Assembly: GCF_900112245.1 (NCBI RefSeq) | Contig: NZ_FOYX01000001.1 | Span: 1,351,856-1,415,855, forward strand | Direction: 5' to 3' | Source of the DNA: Maribacter stanieri | GTDB taxonomy: Bacteria; Bacteroidota; Bacteroidia; Flavobacteriales; Flavobacteriaceae | DNA: 64,000 nucleotides | Shown here: in pieces, positions 8,967-17,186 of the stretch | Numbering within the stretch: position 1 is the first letter of the stretch | How the letters are laid out: each line of letters begins with the position of its first letter | Made by a program: the position numbers and the translations under genes | Notes under the pieces: model-generated | What the model was told of the DNA's origin: nothing | The model's database searches: none | Seen by the model: the letters and a program-made list of their open reading frames with translations, nothing else

Positions 8967-8967
8967 A

Positions 8968-11031
8968 GTGAAACAATATTTCATCCTTTTTATTTGCTCA
9001 TTTCTTCTTTTTTCATGTACTGATGACGATTCTAATGAAGAAGTAGTTCAGACAGAACCCGACCAAGAAATAAGCGAGCCCCTAAAAGTTCTGAATTTTG
9101 AATTGGAATTAGAAGTCTTTGATGAGGGAGGTATACTACTAGAGGCTTCTGCAGACGAATTGGATGCCACCAAAATTACTGAATATGGCTTTTTAATCTC
9201 CCAATTTGAAAATCTTACTTTTGAAAATTCTCGAATAATCGAATCTGATGGGTTGGATACCAATATGTTCACTCAAAACGTTGAAAACGATTTAGATTTT
9301 AATAAAGAATACTATGCTGTTGCATACATTAAACAAGCCGAAAAGTATGCTTATACAAAAGCAGAATCTTTTGTTTCAACAGGCAGTAAAACTCCAGAAA
9401 TAAGAGCTATTTCGCAAGCACATATCGGTGATACTTTAGAAATCAGAGGGGTAAACTTTTCGGCTCTTTCTAATAGAATAAAGGTTTTATTTGATGAAGA
9501 ACAGAGTGTGGTACTGGAATCATCAGACACCATAATTAAGTGCATAGTTCCCGAAACCTTGAAAATATTTGACCCAAATGTTTCAGTGGAACTCTTTAAT
9601 AAGTCTACTAATTTTGATAATTTCTCATTGTATAGGCCAGCTATCGAGAGTATTTCAAATACCTTAGTCTCAATAGGTGACACATTAACTGTTTATGGTA
9701 AACACTTTGATTTCCAAAACCAAAGAAACTCGGTTATAATAGAAGAAAGGCAAGCAGAAATTTTATTCTCTTCGAGAGATTCAATAACATTTGTATTACC
9801 GCAGCCTTTATCTTTTTCCAATAATTCTTTCATCCTTAATTCACAATTGCAAAATGTTGCTTCTGAAATATCATTTACTATCAAATCTCCCATCATAAAT
9901 GAAACTCCTTTAAGTTTTCGTTCTTTTGAAACCATTGAGATTATGGGTGACGAGTTTAGTCCAAATATTGAAGATAATATTGTTTTATTCGATGGTCATG
10001 AGGCCAGAATATTAGAAGCTACTAAAACAAAACTCATGGTTAGAGTGCCAATTGGTCCTTATGATGATAAAAACCCTATCCTTCAAATTAAAGTTATGGA
10101 CCAAGTCTATCAATTTGAAGAGGACCTAGAGTTCATTGACACTTGGTTATTGTATAAAGAACTTCCTGATAGTTATTTTTCACACTTTATTGATAATAAT
10201 AATACTGCATACGTTTTTACTGAAGATGATACGAACTCAAGATTTCTTGTCAAGACTATGGATTCAGATTTAAATTTGTTGTCTTCTTTTAATATAAACT
10301 ACCCTAGAACAAGTATGCGAGACGAACCATACTCCATTTTATTTAATAAAGACTCAAATCGAGTGTTTTTCTATTTTGGCGAAGAAGAAGAGCATAATTT
10401 TTATGAATTATTAATGGATACTAAAATGTTGGTTGAAAGAGCTAATTATCCGGATACACTTAGAACAGGGCCTGCTATATTTACTATAGATGGTTTAATT
10501 TATATGGGACTTGGTAATTATTATGGTTCTAATCCTTATGGTGATTACGAGGCTTTTTCTCATTTTTGGACTTATAATGATCAGACGGATATATGGATTC
10601 GAGTTGCAGATTTTCCTGGTAACTTAAATCGACGAGATAGTTCAGTCTTTGTTATAAATAATAAAGGTTATGTTGGTAACGGGGCTACTTCAACCGGTCA
10701 TTATGATTTTTGGAAATTTTCTCCCGTAGCTAATGAATGGATTCGAATTGATAACTTCCCAGATATAAGAAAAAATTCAGCCTCATTTGAGTATAATGGT
10801 AACGGCTATGTGATTTTTGGTGGATGGTTAAGTTCTTTAGATGATGTCTTTAAATACGTACCTAACATAGATGACTGGTTAGAACTAGAAGATATTAATG
10901 AGTTTTATTTTCAAGATTACGGTAGAGCACCTGAAAAATCGACCGCTCTAAAATTTTCAAATGCTATTTATTTAATTGTAAATAAATATCCTAAAGATTT
11001 ATGCTTTAAAGTTGATTTAGGTAAGCTTTAG
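8968..11031 (+). CDS. Paralogous IPT/TIG and Kelch-like surface lipoprotein (GTG start)
   Basis: I chose GTG at 8968, one base after the previous stop, because it opens a proper lipoprotein signal, VKQYFILFICSFLLFSC followed by TDDDSNEE. The longer open frame from 8779 overlaps the upstream gene and would bury this signal. The 687-aa product has an FN3-like module (about residues 40-135), three IPT/TIG modules, and a Kelch-like C-terminus (FWTYNDQTDIWIRVADFPG, FWKFSPVANEWIRIDNFPD, VFKYVPNIDDWLELE). It shares the VPxGPYxD segment with the upstream protein, which shows tandem duplication. The function is unknown but probably extracellular. Confidence 0.78.
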   Translation: MKQYFILFICSFLLFSCTDDDSNEEVVQTEPDQEISEPLKVLNFELELEVFDEGGILLEASADELDATKITEYGFLISQFENLTFENSRIIESDGLDTNMFTQNVENDLDFNKEYYAVAYIKQAEKYAYTKAESFVSTGSKTPEIRAISQAHIGDTLEIRGVNFSALSNRIKVLFDEEQSVVLESSDTIIKCIVPETLKIFDPNVSVELFNKSTNFDNFSLYRPAIESISNTLVSIGDTLTVYGKHFDFQNQRNSVIIEERQAEILFSSRDSITFVLPQPLSFSNNSFILNSQLQNVASEISFTIKSPIINETPLSFRSFETIEIMGDEFSPNIEDNIVLFDGHEARILEATKTKLMVRVPIGPYDDKNPILQIKVMDQVYQFEEDLEFIDTWLLYKELPDSYFSHFIDNNNTAYVFTEDDTNSRFLVKTMDSDLNLLSSFNINYPRTSMRDEPYSILFNKDSNRVFFYFGEEEEHNFYELLMDTKMLVERANYPDTLRTGPAIFTIDGLIYMGLGNYYGSNPYGDYEAFSHFWTYNDQTDIWIRVADFPGNLNRRDSSVFVINNKGYVGNGATSTGHYDFWKFSPVANEWIRIDNFPDIRKNSASFEYNGNGYVIFGGWLSSLDDVFKYVPNIDDWLELEDINEFYFQDYGRAPEKSTALKFSNAIYLIVNKYPKDLCFKVDLGKL

Positions 11032-11140
11032 ATAAGCTGATAATTAAGGAACATAGAAAAGTTTATTATGTCGGTTTACTGGTTATTTTGGGAGTATTTT
11101 TTTTAACATTCTAGTAAGATTGTTTATCAAATCTTATCGA

Positions 11141-11362
11141 ATGAAAATTATAAAATATTTGTTGTTTTGGTCTATCATAATCCATTCATGTAAATCGGAC
11201 GATTCCGTCAATATAATGGATGACGTTGTAAGCTCGGGCCAAGACCGAAGTACTGAAAACGAGGAGGATGAAACAAATAATGAAAACCAAGATACTGTTA
11301 ATGACCCTATTTTGAATAGGTCTCCCAAAGCATTTAATCTAATTTCAATTGTCACGTCCTAA
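11141..11362 (+). pseudogene. Truncated third lipoprotein of the tandem array
   Basis: From ATG 11141 the frame gives MKIIKYLLFWSIIIHSC, a lipoprotein signal, then a low-complexity Asp/Glu/Asn linker and RSPKAFNLISIVTS before a stop. The linker-then-domain layout matches the two preceding lipoproteins. The reading frame ends exactly where the IS3 remnant begins, at about 11360. It is best read as the N-terminus of a third array member whose body was lost through the insertion sequence. A small lipoprotein of its own is possible but less likely. Confidence 0.6.
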
Positions 11363-11760
11363 AATACGGCTACAGATTAATATTAGCTTTAAGCGGCATA
11401 TTGATGCACGTAATTAGGTGTTTTATAATCTAAAGATAAATGCAATCTTTTAGAGTTGTATAGTTTGATTGCATTTTTGGCTGCTTTTTTAGCATGTACC
11501 ACGCTGGTAAAGGTTTGGTCTAGATAAAATTCATCTTTTAGAATACCGTTTACCCTTTCGGCTAGGGCGTTTTCATAGCAATGTTTTTCTTCAGTCATAC
11601 TGATTTTAATTTTCTTTCTTTTCAATACTTTAGTATACACATTACTGCAATATTGAATACCCCTGTCGGAGTGATGAATAAGCCGGTCAATGTTCTTGGC
11701 ATTGTAAATGGCTTTATTAAGAGCACTTACACACCCTTTTTGTTCTAGGTTATCACTTAT
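11360..11760 (-). mobile_element. IS3-family remnant: 3' part of orfB transposase
   Basis: The minus-strand frame ending at 11389 encodes the C-terminal half of an IS3/IS150-type DDE transposase. It has the second Asp in HHSDRGIQYCS and the Glu in ENALAERVNG, 35 residues apart as in DD(35)E enzymes, followed by YNSKRLHLSLDYKTP. The first catalytic Asp, the rest of orfB and all of orfA are missing. Homology stops near 11760 (ISDNLEQKG), just before the start of the HTH gene, so the right part was removed or displaced. The outer ends are approximate; I could not identify terminal inverted repeats. Confidence 0.85.
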
Positions 11761-11770
11761 GACAAAAGTT

Positions 11771-12055
11771 ATGCTAAGTACATTAGAGCTTTCTGACATT
11801 AAAAAAGTAGTTGAAGAAGCTTTAGAAAACAAACTGAAAAATTTAAACCAACCTGAAAAGGAAAGTTTAAAACTCCTATCAAGAAAAGATACTGCTGAAC
11901 TTCTCTGTATCTCTTTGCCGACACTTCACGACTGGACGAAAACTGGAATTGTCAAAGCACATCGCATTGGTAATAGAATTCTGTACAAACTTGATGAAGT
12001 TACCCAAGCCCTAAAATCTATACAAACTTCAAACGGAAGGGGGCTGTCATGTTAA
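11771..12055 (+). CDS. Small HTH DNA-binding protein (excisionase/MerR-like)
   Basis: A 94-aa protein from ATG 11771. The open frame from 11708 is rejected as start because its first 21 codons lie in the IS remnant on the other strand. A helical N-terminus (ELSDIKKVVEEALENKLKNL) precedes a helix-turn-helix of the excisionase type, SRKDTAELLCISLPTLHDW followed by TKTGIVKAHRIGNRILYKLDEV. Proteins of this class occur with Bacteroidota integrative elements and small plasmids, where they regulate replication or excision. Its stop overlaps the start of the next gene by seven bases (ATGTTAA), so the two are co-translated with the 72-aa protein ahead of the Rep gene. Confidence 0.8.
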   Translation: MLSTLELSDIKKVVEEALENKLKNLNQPEKESLKLLSRKDTAELLCISLPTLHDWTKTGIVKAHRIGNRILYKLDEVTQALKSIQTSNGRGLSC

Positions 12056-12267
12056 AACAGAAAAATGATTACTCCGTTATTGTGTTTTTTGAAGAAGGAA
12101 CAAAGCCTAAAAAATGGCAATATGTTCATAAGCTTAATGGCTTTTCAATGTTCTTAAAAAAGAAGCATCCTACTTGGAAGTACATGAACGTTTATAATCG
12201 TCGTGCGGGAACTTACATGCGAAGATTTCACCGAGATAGTTTCGTTCCGCCATTCATCACAGAATAA
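12049..12267 (+). CDS. Small basic hypothetical protein (72 aa) of the Rep module
   Basis: I do not recognise a named family. The chain is short and basic, with many aromatic residues (KPKKWQYVHKLNGFSMFLKKKHPTW is in its first half; NRRAGTYMRRFHRD in the second). Such composition suits a nucleic-acid-binding accessory protein. It starts inside the stop of the HTH gene and ends 131 bases before the Rep gene, so it belongs to the same small element. No signal peptide or membrane segment is seen. Confidence 0.65.
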   Translation: MLKQKNDYSVIVFFEEGTKPKKWQYVHKLNGFSMFLKKKHPTWKYMNVYNRRAGTYMRRFHRDSFVPPFITE

Positions 12268-12270
12268 CAG

Positions 12271-12391
12271 TCTTTTTTTTAACCTTTAAAATCTTTGCGT
12301 TTCTTTTTTTTAACCTTTAAAAATCACCTTTTAATGGTTTTAATAAATGTACAACGATTCAGATTCCAGAGATTAAAAACAACCTTTAAAA
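12271..12391 (+). repeat. Three-copy AACCTTTAAAA repeat ahead of the Rep gene (candidate origin/iterons)
   Basis: AACCTTTAAAA occurs at 12281-12291, 12312-12322 and 12381-12391. The first two copies are both preceded by a T-run and followed by ATC, giving a longer repeat of about 20 bases. The block lies in the 131-base gap directly before the HUH-Rep gene. Replication origins of rolling-circle elements or Rep autoregulation sites commonly sit in such a position. An origin role is inferred. Confidence 0.5.
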
Positions 12392-12398
12392 TTTTAAA

Positions 12399-13244
12399 AT
12401 GATAGTCAAAAATTCATACGGCATTAGCGTTGCCTTTTCAACACGCATGTATGGGGTTATTCCCAAGGATGAATTTTCAGGTTCTTCTTTACAGCGTAAG
12501 AAAAAAGAGAAAGAACCCGAAGAGGAAAAGCCAAAATCAAAAAGTACCAATAAGAAGTCAAATACTCCAAAACCTAGAACACTTTCCAGACGTTCAAAGC
12601 AAAAAATAAGAAAGAAGATTACTTGTTTTGCTCGTTGTTATAAGCGTTTAAGTTTCGTCACCCTTACCTTTTTGAACAAGGTAGATGATGAGAAGGCAAT
12701 TATTATTCTTCGCAAATTCTTAGATAATGCCAAAAAGCGAAATAACGATTTTCAATATGTGTGGGTTGCTGAAAGGCAAACCAAGAATGACCAGTTTAAG
12801 GGGAACGTCCATTTTCATATTATCACCAATAAATATTGGAAAATTCAAAAGTGGTGGAACTATTGGATTGATTTACAAATTAAAAACGGTGTCAAACCTA
12901 GAAATGAAAAATTTCGACCTTCTAGTGCCTTTGATGTAAAGCAATTGAATTCTAGTAATATTAAATCTATTGCTTCTTATGTTACAAAGTATGTGACCAA
13001 GAACAATGCAAAATTTAAGTGTCAGGTATGGAATTGCTCTAAACGTATTTCAAGGCTGTATACTGATTTTTATACTACAGTTGAGTATGTAGAACAGTTT
13101 GAAAGATTAAATGCCATAAGAGGTACTTTCAAGGTCAAAGACACAATGGAACGTACTTTTTTAGAGGTAAAAAGTATAGACTTAAACAGGAGGACATTAC
13201 CACTTTATAAAAGATTAGACGATAAGAATAAAGCAGTAAAATAG
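12399..13244 (+). CDS. HUH-type rolling-circle replication initiator (Rep)
   Basis: A 281-aa replication-initiation endonuclease. After a basic, lysine-rich linker (residues about 30-75) come the three hallmarks of HUH relaxase/Rep proteins. These are motif I FVTLTF (86-91), the metal-binding motif II HFH (138-140, in GNVHFHIIT), and motif III YVTKYVTK with Tyr194 and Tyr198 three residues apart. The two tyrosines recall phage-type two-tyrosine initiators, such as those of ssDNA phages and related plasmids. It should nick one strand at the element origin and attach covalently to the 5' end. It sits in a four-gene plus-strand block with an HTH regulator and two small proteins. No capsid, coat or mobilisation gene accompanies it. 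Confidence 0.85.
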   Translation: MIVKNSYGISVAFSTRMYGVIPKDEFSGSSLQRKKKEKEPEEEKPKSKSTNKKSNTPKPRTLSRRSKQKIRKKITCFARCYKRLSFVTLTFLNKVDDEKAIIILRKFLDNAKKRNNDFQYVWVAERQTKNDQFKGNVHFHIITNKYWKIQKWWNYWIDLQIKNGVKPRNEKFRPSSAFDVKQLNSSNIKSIASYVTKYVTKNNAKFKCQVWNCSKRISRLYTDFYTTVEYVEQFERLNAIRGTFKVKDTMERTFLEVKSIDLNRRTLPLYKRLDDKNKAVK

Positions 13245-13249
13245 AAATT

Positions 13250-13573
13250 ATGATAAATCCAAATTATAAATACGACCATCAAATTAACGACGCGATATTA
13301 TTAACACTTGATAAATCAAGTATTTACCAAAACATTAAACTGCCAGAATCACGCTGTGGTGATGTAACGGAATTTCTCCACAATCAATATGATATTGTGA
13401 CTTATGATTTCAACAATTATTCTATGTATATAATAACTACATATGCCGGAATGCCCTGTTGTCAAATGTTAGTACTTAATAATAAAATCTATTTGGAAGA
13501 GTATAGAGATAATCTATACAAATACTTGAAAAGACCAATCGCAAATCTGCTAATTGATTATATAAGTGATTAA
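13250..13573 (+). CDS. Hypothetical protein downstream of Rep (107 aa)
   Basis: I do not recognise this protein. It starts five bases after the Rep stop and ends just before a strong terminator, so it is the last gene of the Rep operon. The chain is soluble, rich in Tyr and Asn, with two adjacent cysteines (GMPCCQM) in the middle and a helical, basic C-terminus (YRDNLYKYLKRPIANLL). It could be an accessory replication or superinfection-immunity protein, but nothing in the sequence proves it. Confidence 0.65.
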   Translation: MINPNYKYDHQINDAILLTLDKSSIYQNIKLPESRCGDVTEFLHNQYDIVTYDFNNYSMYIITTYAGMPCCQMLVLNNKIYLEEYRDNLYKYLKRPIANLLIDYISD

Positions 13574-13578
13574 TTAAT

Positions 13579-13612
13579 AAAAGAGCCTGTAATTTTTTAT
13601 AGGCTCTTTTAT
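13579..13612 (+). terminator. Terminator closing the Rep operon
   Basis: AAAAGAGCCTGTA (13579-13591) pairs with TATAGGCTCTTTT (13598-13610), a 13-bp stem with one G.T position and a 6-base loop. The right arm itself ends in T4. It lies six bases after the stop of the 107-aa gene. The symmetric A and T flanks make it usable from both strands. Confidence 0.85.
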
Positions 13613-13737
13613 TATGTCTGAATGTTTTTTATGAAATTGCGAATTTGTATAAATTGAATCTTTTATTTAATATTATTTCTTCTTTATAATTAATCTCGAT
13701 TTATATTTTTGAACAATTTTTAAATCCGTTGATATTT

Positions 13738-15351
13738 TTAAAAAGGAGTGTTTTTTATAGATTTAATTTCGTCAATATCTACTCCAAAATGGTACTTAAA
13801 AGTTTCTCTTATAATAGGTGCGTTTTCATCATTTCTTTTATTAAAGAGCCACTTATAATCAAGTTTGAAATCCCCATCTTCTGAAATCCATTTTAAGATA
13901 AGTTCGTATAATATTGTGTGTTGATAGAAATTGTTAAATGTTTTGTATAACGTTTCTTTATCAACATTTTTTTGAATTACTGGTTTAATTTCACCGTCCT
14001 CTGAATCAATAAATAATGCTTTATGTTTTTCAAATAACTGAATAACCTCATTGGATTTGGCATTGGGAATATGATGTCCAATCCAGCAGAAATAATGTGG
14101 GTTTTCATATTTGTCTTCTTGAAATCTTAAATATTTTGAAAAAAATAACCTAAACGGCATGTTTACATTTTCATATAAGTAATTCGATTCTTCCTCAAGC
14201 AATTTAATAATGGATTCGTTTTCTTTCCAGTTGAGAACATCTTTAATAGAAGAATAACTGCATTTACACCCAATTTTTTTATTCAGTAATTTGCTAAGGT
14301 CAATGTATGTTTGCTTAGATAAATCAGTGCACTTGGTTAAGTAATAATCTTTATTTTTATTTATTGCTTTAGCAATCCCTATAAATCGTATGCCTGGGTC
14401 ATTTTTATTTATAAAATTTTTATAGTCATATATGTCTAAAGGGAAACCATTGTTTGGATTAATGGAAATATCACACACAAGTAGAAAAAGACCAATAAGT
14501 GGGTCTTCCAAAAAAAATGGTCTCTCCTCTTCTAAAATCTTCAAAAATATATCAAACGCTTCGATATAGATTCCATACAACATCCCATTTTCTATAAAAT
14601 CTTTGAAAATGATTTTATTTTCTTTAAAGACATTTTTAAGGTACAATATTTGGTTAAAAATAGCTTGACCTTCATAAATTGCTTTTATTCCTAATGAGGA
14701 AATTGCATAATCTGATTCGGTATGAAAACCGTTAACTTTTTCTTGTTTTAGTTTCTCGAAATTTGGAATCCAGTCGTTCATTTTTGGTAGAAAATCAAAA
14801 TCTTGATCCAAAGTTTGTGAGTATATAAAGATTGAATTAGTCCAAAGTATCATGTAGGAATGACCAACATTGAGGAAGAATCTTTTGTCTTTAATAATTT
14901 GATGAATATTTTTATTATCTAGGCTGAACAATTTCGCATATTCTAAATCATAAAAATTGTTAGTTAGAATGTTAAGTTCTGGGATGTCAGATTTGCCATT
15001 TTTTTTATAATATTCCTCATCATATTTAAGTAGTGACTTGTATTTTATTTCTTTTTCTACTAATTTTTTTAAATGACCAAACGAACTAATAGCGTTAGCT
15101 GGGTATGAAGTGCTTAAAAGAAAACCGAAATTAGAACCAATGTGTTGCCACCAATGGATATTCTCGTGTAGATATGTCGAAAAGGCTTGTAACTTCTCTG
15201 GAGTTATTTCTACTTTTGAATTGAGTTGAGATCTAATGTCATCTCTTAGTCTAATAACAAATTGCATAGTATTGTAACACCCTTTAAACGAGGAATTGTA
15301 ATTCAAAGTTTCTTGCTCTTTCGTGGTAAGTAGATTACTGTTGAATTTCAT
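13738..15351 (-). CDS. Putative zinc metallopeptidase of unknown family (HExxH)
   Basis: A 537-aa soluble protein that I cannot place in a named family. Residues 62-66 are HENIH, a perfect HExxH zinc site on a predicted helix, within YLHENIHWWQHIGSN. Further on, YEGQAIFNQ (Glu227) is a good candidate for the third, gluzincin-type zinc ligand. There is no signal peptide or membrane segment, so it should act in the cytoplasm. A cysteine pair (GCKCS) lies in the C-terminal half. It is 168 bases downstream of, and co-oriented with, a zinc-ribbon protein gene, inside the tRNA-Asp island. A protease effector of a defence or toxin-like system is possible but is only an inference. Confidence 0.7.
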   Translation of the reverse strand: MKFNSNLLTTKEQETLNYNSSFKGCYNTMQFVIRLRDDIRSQLNSKVEITPEKLQAFSTYLHENIHWWQHIGSNFGFLLSTSYPANAISSFGHLKKLVEKEIKYKSLLKYDEEYYKKNGKSDIPELNILTNNFYDLEYAKLFSLDNKNIHQIIKDKRFFLNVGHSYMILWTNSIFIYSQTLDQDFDFLPKMNDWIPNFEKLKQEKVNGFHTESDYAISSLGIKAIYEGQAIFNQILYLKNVFKENKIIFKDFIENGMLYGIYIEAFDIFLKILEEERPFFLEDPLIGLFLLVCDISINPNNGFPLDIYDYKNFINKNDPGIRFIGIAKAINKNKDYYLTKCTDLSKQTYIDLSKLLNKKIGCKCSYSSIKDVLNWKENESIIKLLEEESNYLYENVNMPFRLFFSKYLRFQEDKYENPHYFCWIGHHIPNAKSNEVIQLFEKHKALFIDSEDGEIKPVIQKNVDKETLYKTFNNFYQHTILYELILKWISEDGDFKLDYKWLFNKRNDENAPIIRETFKYHFGVDIDEIKSIKNTPF

Positions 15352-15519
15352 TTAATTTGAATGAATTTTAGATTAGGACTTTCGATGCTAAATGTTATTT
15401 TGTTCGTGCACTCGACAATAGCTTTTTACTTAGCTTAATTTGAATCCATACATTTTATGTTTAATTCAAGCTCGCTATTGCAGTCAAATGTTGATTTAAC
15501 TATTTATTCTTTCATAGAT

Positions 15520-16146
15520 TTAATCTTTTAATTCAATGAGAGACAAGAAGCTGTTTGGGATAGCATTAATTATTTCATGAGCATGGTATTTGTGTGGATT
15601 TATAATAACTATACCTTCTAAATTATTTTGGATTTTGTTCTTATGCATAAAGTAAAAATCGCCTTCAACCGTTTTGTTTTCTCCACTTTTTAAAACAATC
15701 GCTATTATTTTATAATATTCATAATTTTCAGCTGGCTGGTTAAGTGTAGGTTTTAAATCACATTGTCTTTTTAATATAAACCTACATTGATAAAGGTCGT
15801 TTTCTATTGCAATATTCTTGTTTTTATTAGGATTAAATATTTCATTTAAGTAATGTTTAATAATGAATTCTAAACCTTGAAACCAGATTAATTTATCTAG
15901 AGTAGAGTGATTTTGAATAAGGTTATCGTCTAGACCTGTTGTTCTAATTAATTCAAATTTCGTATCATCTACAGCAGAGCCTTTCTCTGAGCAATAACTA
16001 CATACTATTTCCTCATTAATCAAAACTTCTTTAAAAGTGTTAATTCCAATATATGCTTCATCAGGTGCGGTTAAGGGAAAATGATTGGTTGAACAGTTTC
16101 TGCATTTACAGCAAATTACTTCAAAGCTGATTTTTCTATTGGTCAT
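15520..16146 (-). CDS. Hypothetical zinc-ribbon protein next to the metallopeptidase
   Basis: A 208-aa protein from ATG 16146; a TTG at 16176 would add ten residues but is less likely as start. The N-terminus carries a zinc-ribbon pattern: CCKCRNC (Cys12, 13, 15, 18) and CSYC (Cys49, 52). The rest is a mixed alpha/beta domain with no motif I recognise, ending HEIINAIPNSFLSLIELKD. The ribbon suggests nucleic-acid or protein binding. It lies upstream of the HExxH gene on the same strand with a 168-base gap, so the two may form one unit in which this protein recognises a target. That pairing is inferred from position only. Confidence 0.65.
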   Translation of the reverse strand: MTNRKISFEVICCKCRNCSTNHFPLTAPDEAYIGINTFKEVLINEEIVCSYCSEKGSAVDDTKFELIRTTGLDDNLIQNHSTLDKLIWFQGLEFIIKHYLNEIFNPNKNKNIAIENDLYQCRFILKRQCDLKPTLNQPAENYEYYKIIAIVLKSGENKTVEGDFYFMHKNKIQNNLEGIVIINPHKYHAHEIINAIPNSFLSLIELKD

Positions 16147-16310
16147 ATGTTTTATATAGTTTCCTCGGTTTAGCAAAACATAATACAGAGGTAATCAAAC
16201 TTTTTGTTTGTGAATTATGTTAAGGTTAACTGCTTTTTTTGATTTAAAGCGAAAACAAAGGTTATAGTGATTCTATAAGTATTGAATAAGTTTTTAATCT
16301 AGATTTTAAA

Positions 16311-16865
16311 TTATGCTTTTTTGCCATATACAGCAAATGTTGGTCCATCTAAATCTTTGTTTTTAAAGAATACATCTATCTTGTGTAGTTCTTTAAGGTC
16401 TTGATTCATTAACGATATTAATTCCTTTTTAAATGCTCTAATTTTTTCATAATGTAAAATCCCGAGTTCATGATTTTTTTTTCTTCATCTCTGAGGGTAA
16501 TTCCTCCTTAATATAGTTAGATATATTATTGAAAAGAAAAATATGTAATTCAGTTACTTTTTGTTCAGTTTTATTTCCTAACCAAAATGAATTGTCCAAT
16601 AAGTTGATCAATTGATATAAATAGCTGTTAAAAAGTTCGTCATCAAATAGAATTGCATGAATTACGTTGTCTTCAATCTGGGTCATATTCGATAATTTAT
16701 TAACATATTCAAACTTTCATATGCTATAAGTCGTTTGTCTAAAATTTTTTTATAGTAATCTTTTTTATAGTTAGAGTTGTGAAGTCTCCAATTAAATATA
16801 GAAGTAAATATTGCTGATAAAATAGAACTTGAGATTATAGCTAAAATGATTTCTAAGTAGGACAT
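16311..16865 (-). pseudogene. Small membrane-anchored protein, frameshifted twice
   Basis: Three adjacent frames read as one protein. The first, from ATG 16865, has an N-terminal membrane helix (YLEIILAIISSSILSAIF) and ends YESLNMLINYRI. The second continues TQIEDNVIHAILFDDELFNS to MKKKKS at a run of nine A on the minus strand near 16476. The third goes on HELGILHYEKIRAFKKELISLMNQDL and ends VYGKKA at 16311. The joined product is about 184 residues, one helix and a helical cytosolic domain. Either the gene is decayed or sequencing errors in A-runs split it. An alternative is two separate small genes with an ATGA overlap, but the third frame argues against that. Confidence 0.6.
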
Positions 16866-17134
16866 TTAAGTTTTGATTAAATATTATCTTTTCTTTTAAA
16901 CCAAACTTTTACGAGGTAAGTTAAATAGGTTGGATATGTATTGCAACAAGTGAATATGTTCAATGATTATATCGTACTTGTTGGGACTAAGATATTAAAT
17001 AGGTGAGAAATTACTCTAATGAATTTGAAGTATCTTTCATTTATACATTTCAAATAAATCATATCCTAAAATAGACATTCTATAAAATATTAAAGAATTT
17101 TAATTTTAGTCGTCCCCTCATTCATCCCCTAAAA

Positions 17135-17171
17135 AGAAAAAAGCCTTGTAAACTTAGTGTTTACAAGGCTT
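17135..17171 (-). terminator. Terminator behind tRNA-Asp
   Basis: AAGCCTTGTAAAC and GTTTACAAGGCTT form a perfect 13-bp stem with a 5-base loop. On the minus strand it is followed by T6. It lies 16 bases after the tRNA 3' end and differs from the terminators at 6153 and 6549, as expected if the DNA downstream of the tRNA was replaced by an inserted element. Confidence 0.9.
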
Positions 17172-17186
17172 AGCATAATTGCTTTG

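Noticed and set aside
8779-8967. Longer N-terminus for the second Kelch-like lipoprotein
   Set aside because: It overlaps the upstream gene in another frame and would place the lipoprotein signal internally. GTG 8968 gives a proper signal directly after the previous stop.
11708-11770. Upstream start for the HTH gene
   Set aside because: These codons lie antisense within the IS3 transposase remnant; ATG 11771 is the first plausible start.
11771-13612. Complete filamentous or microvirus prophage
   Set aside because: Only a Rep, an HTH protein and two small unknown proteins are present. There are no coat, assembly or Zot-like genes within range.
13738-16146. Naming the island pair as a known anti-phage system
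   Set aside because: Neither protein shows a signature of a described system. Only the zinc motifs and the setting support the idea.
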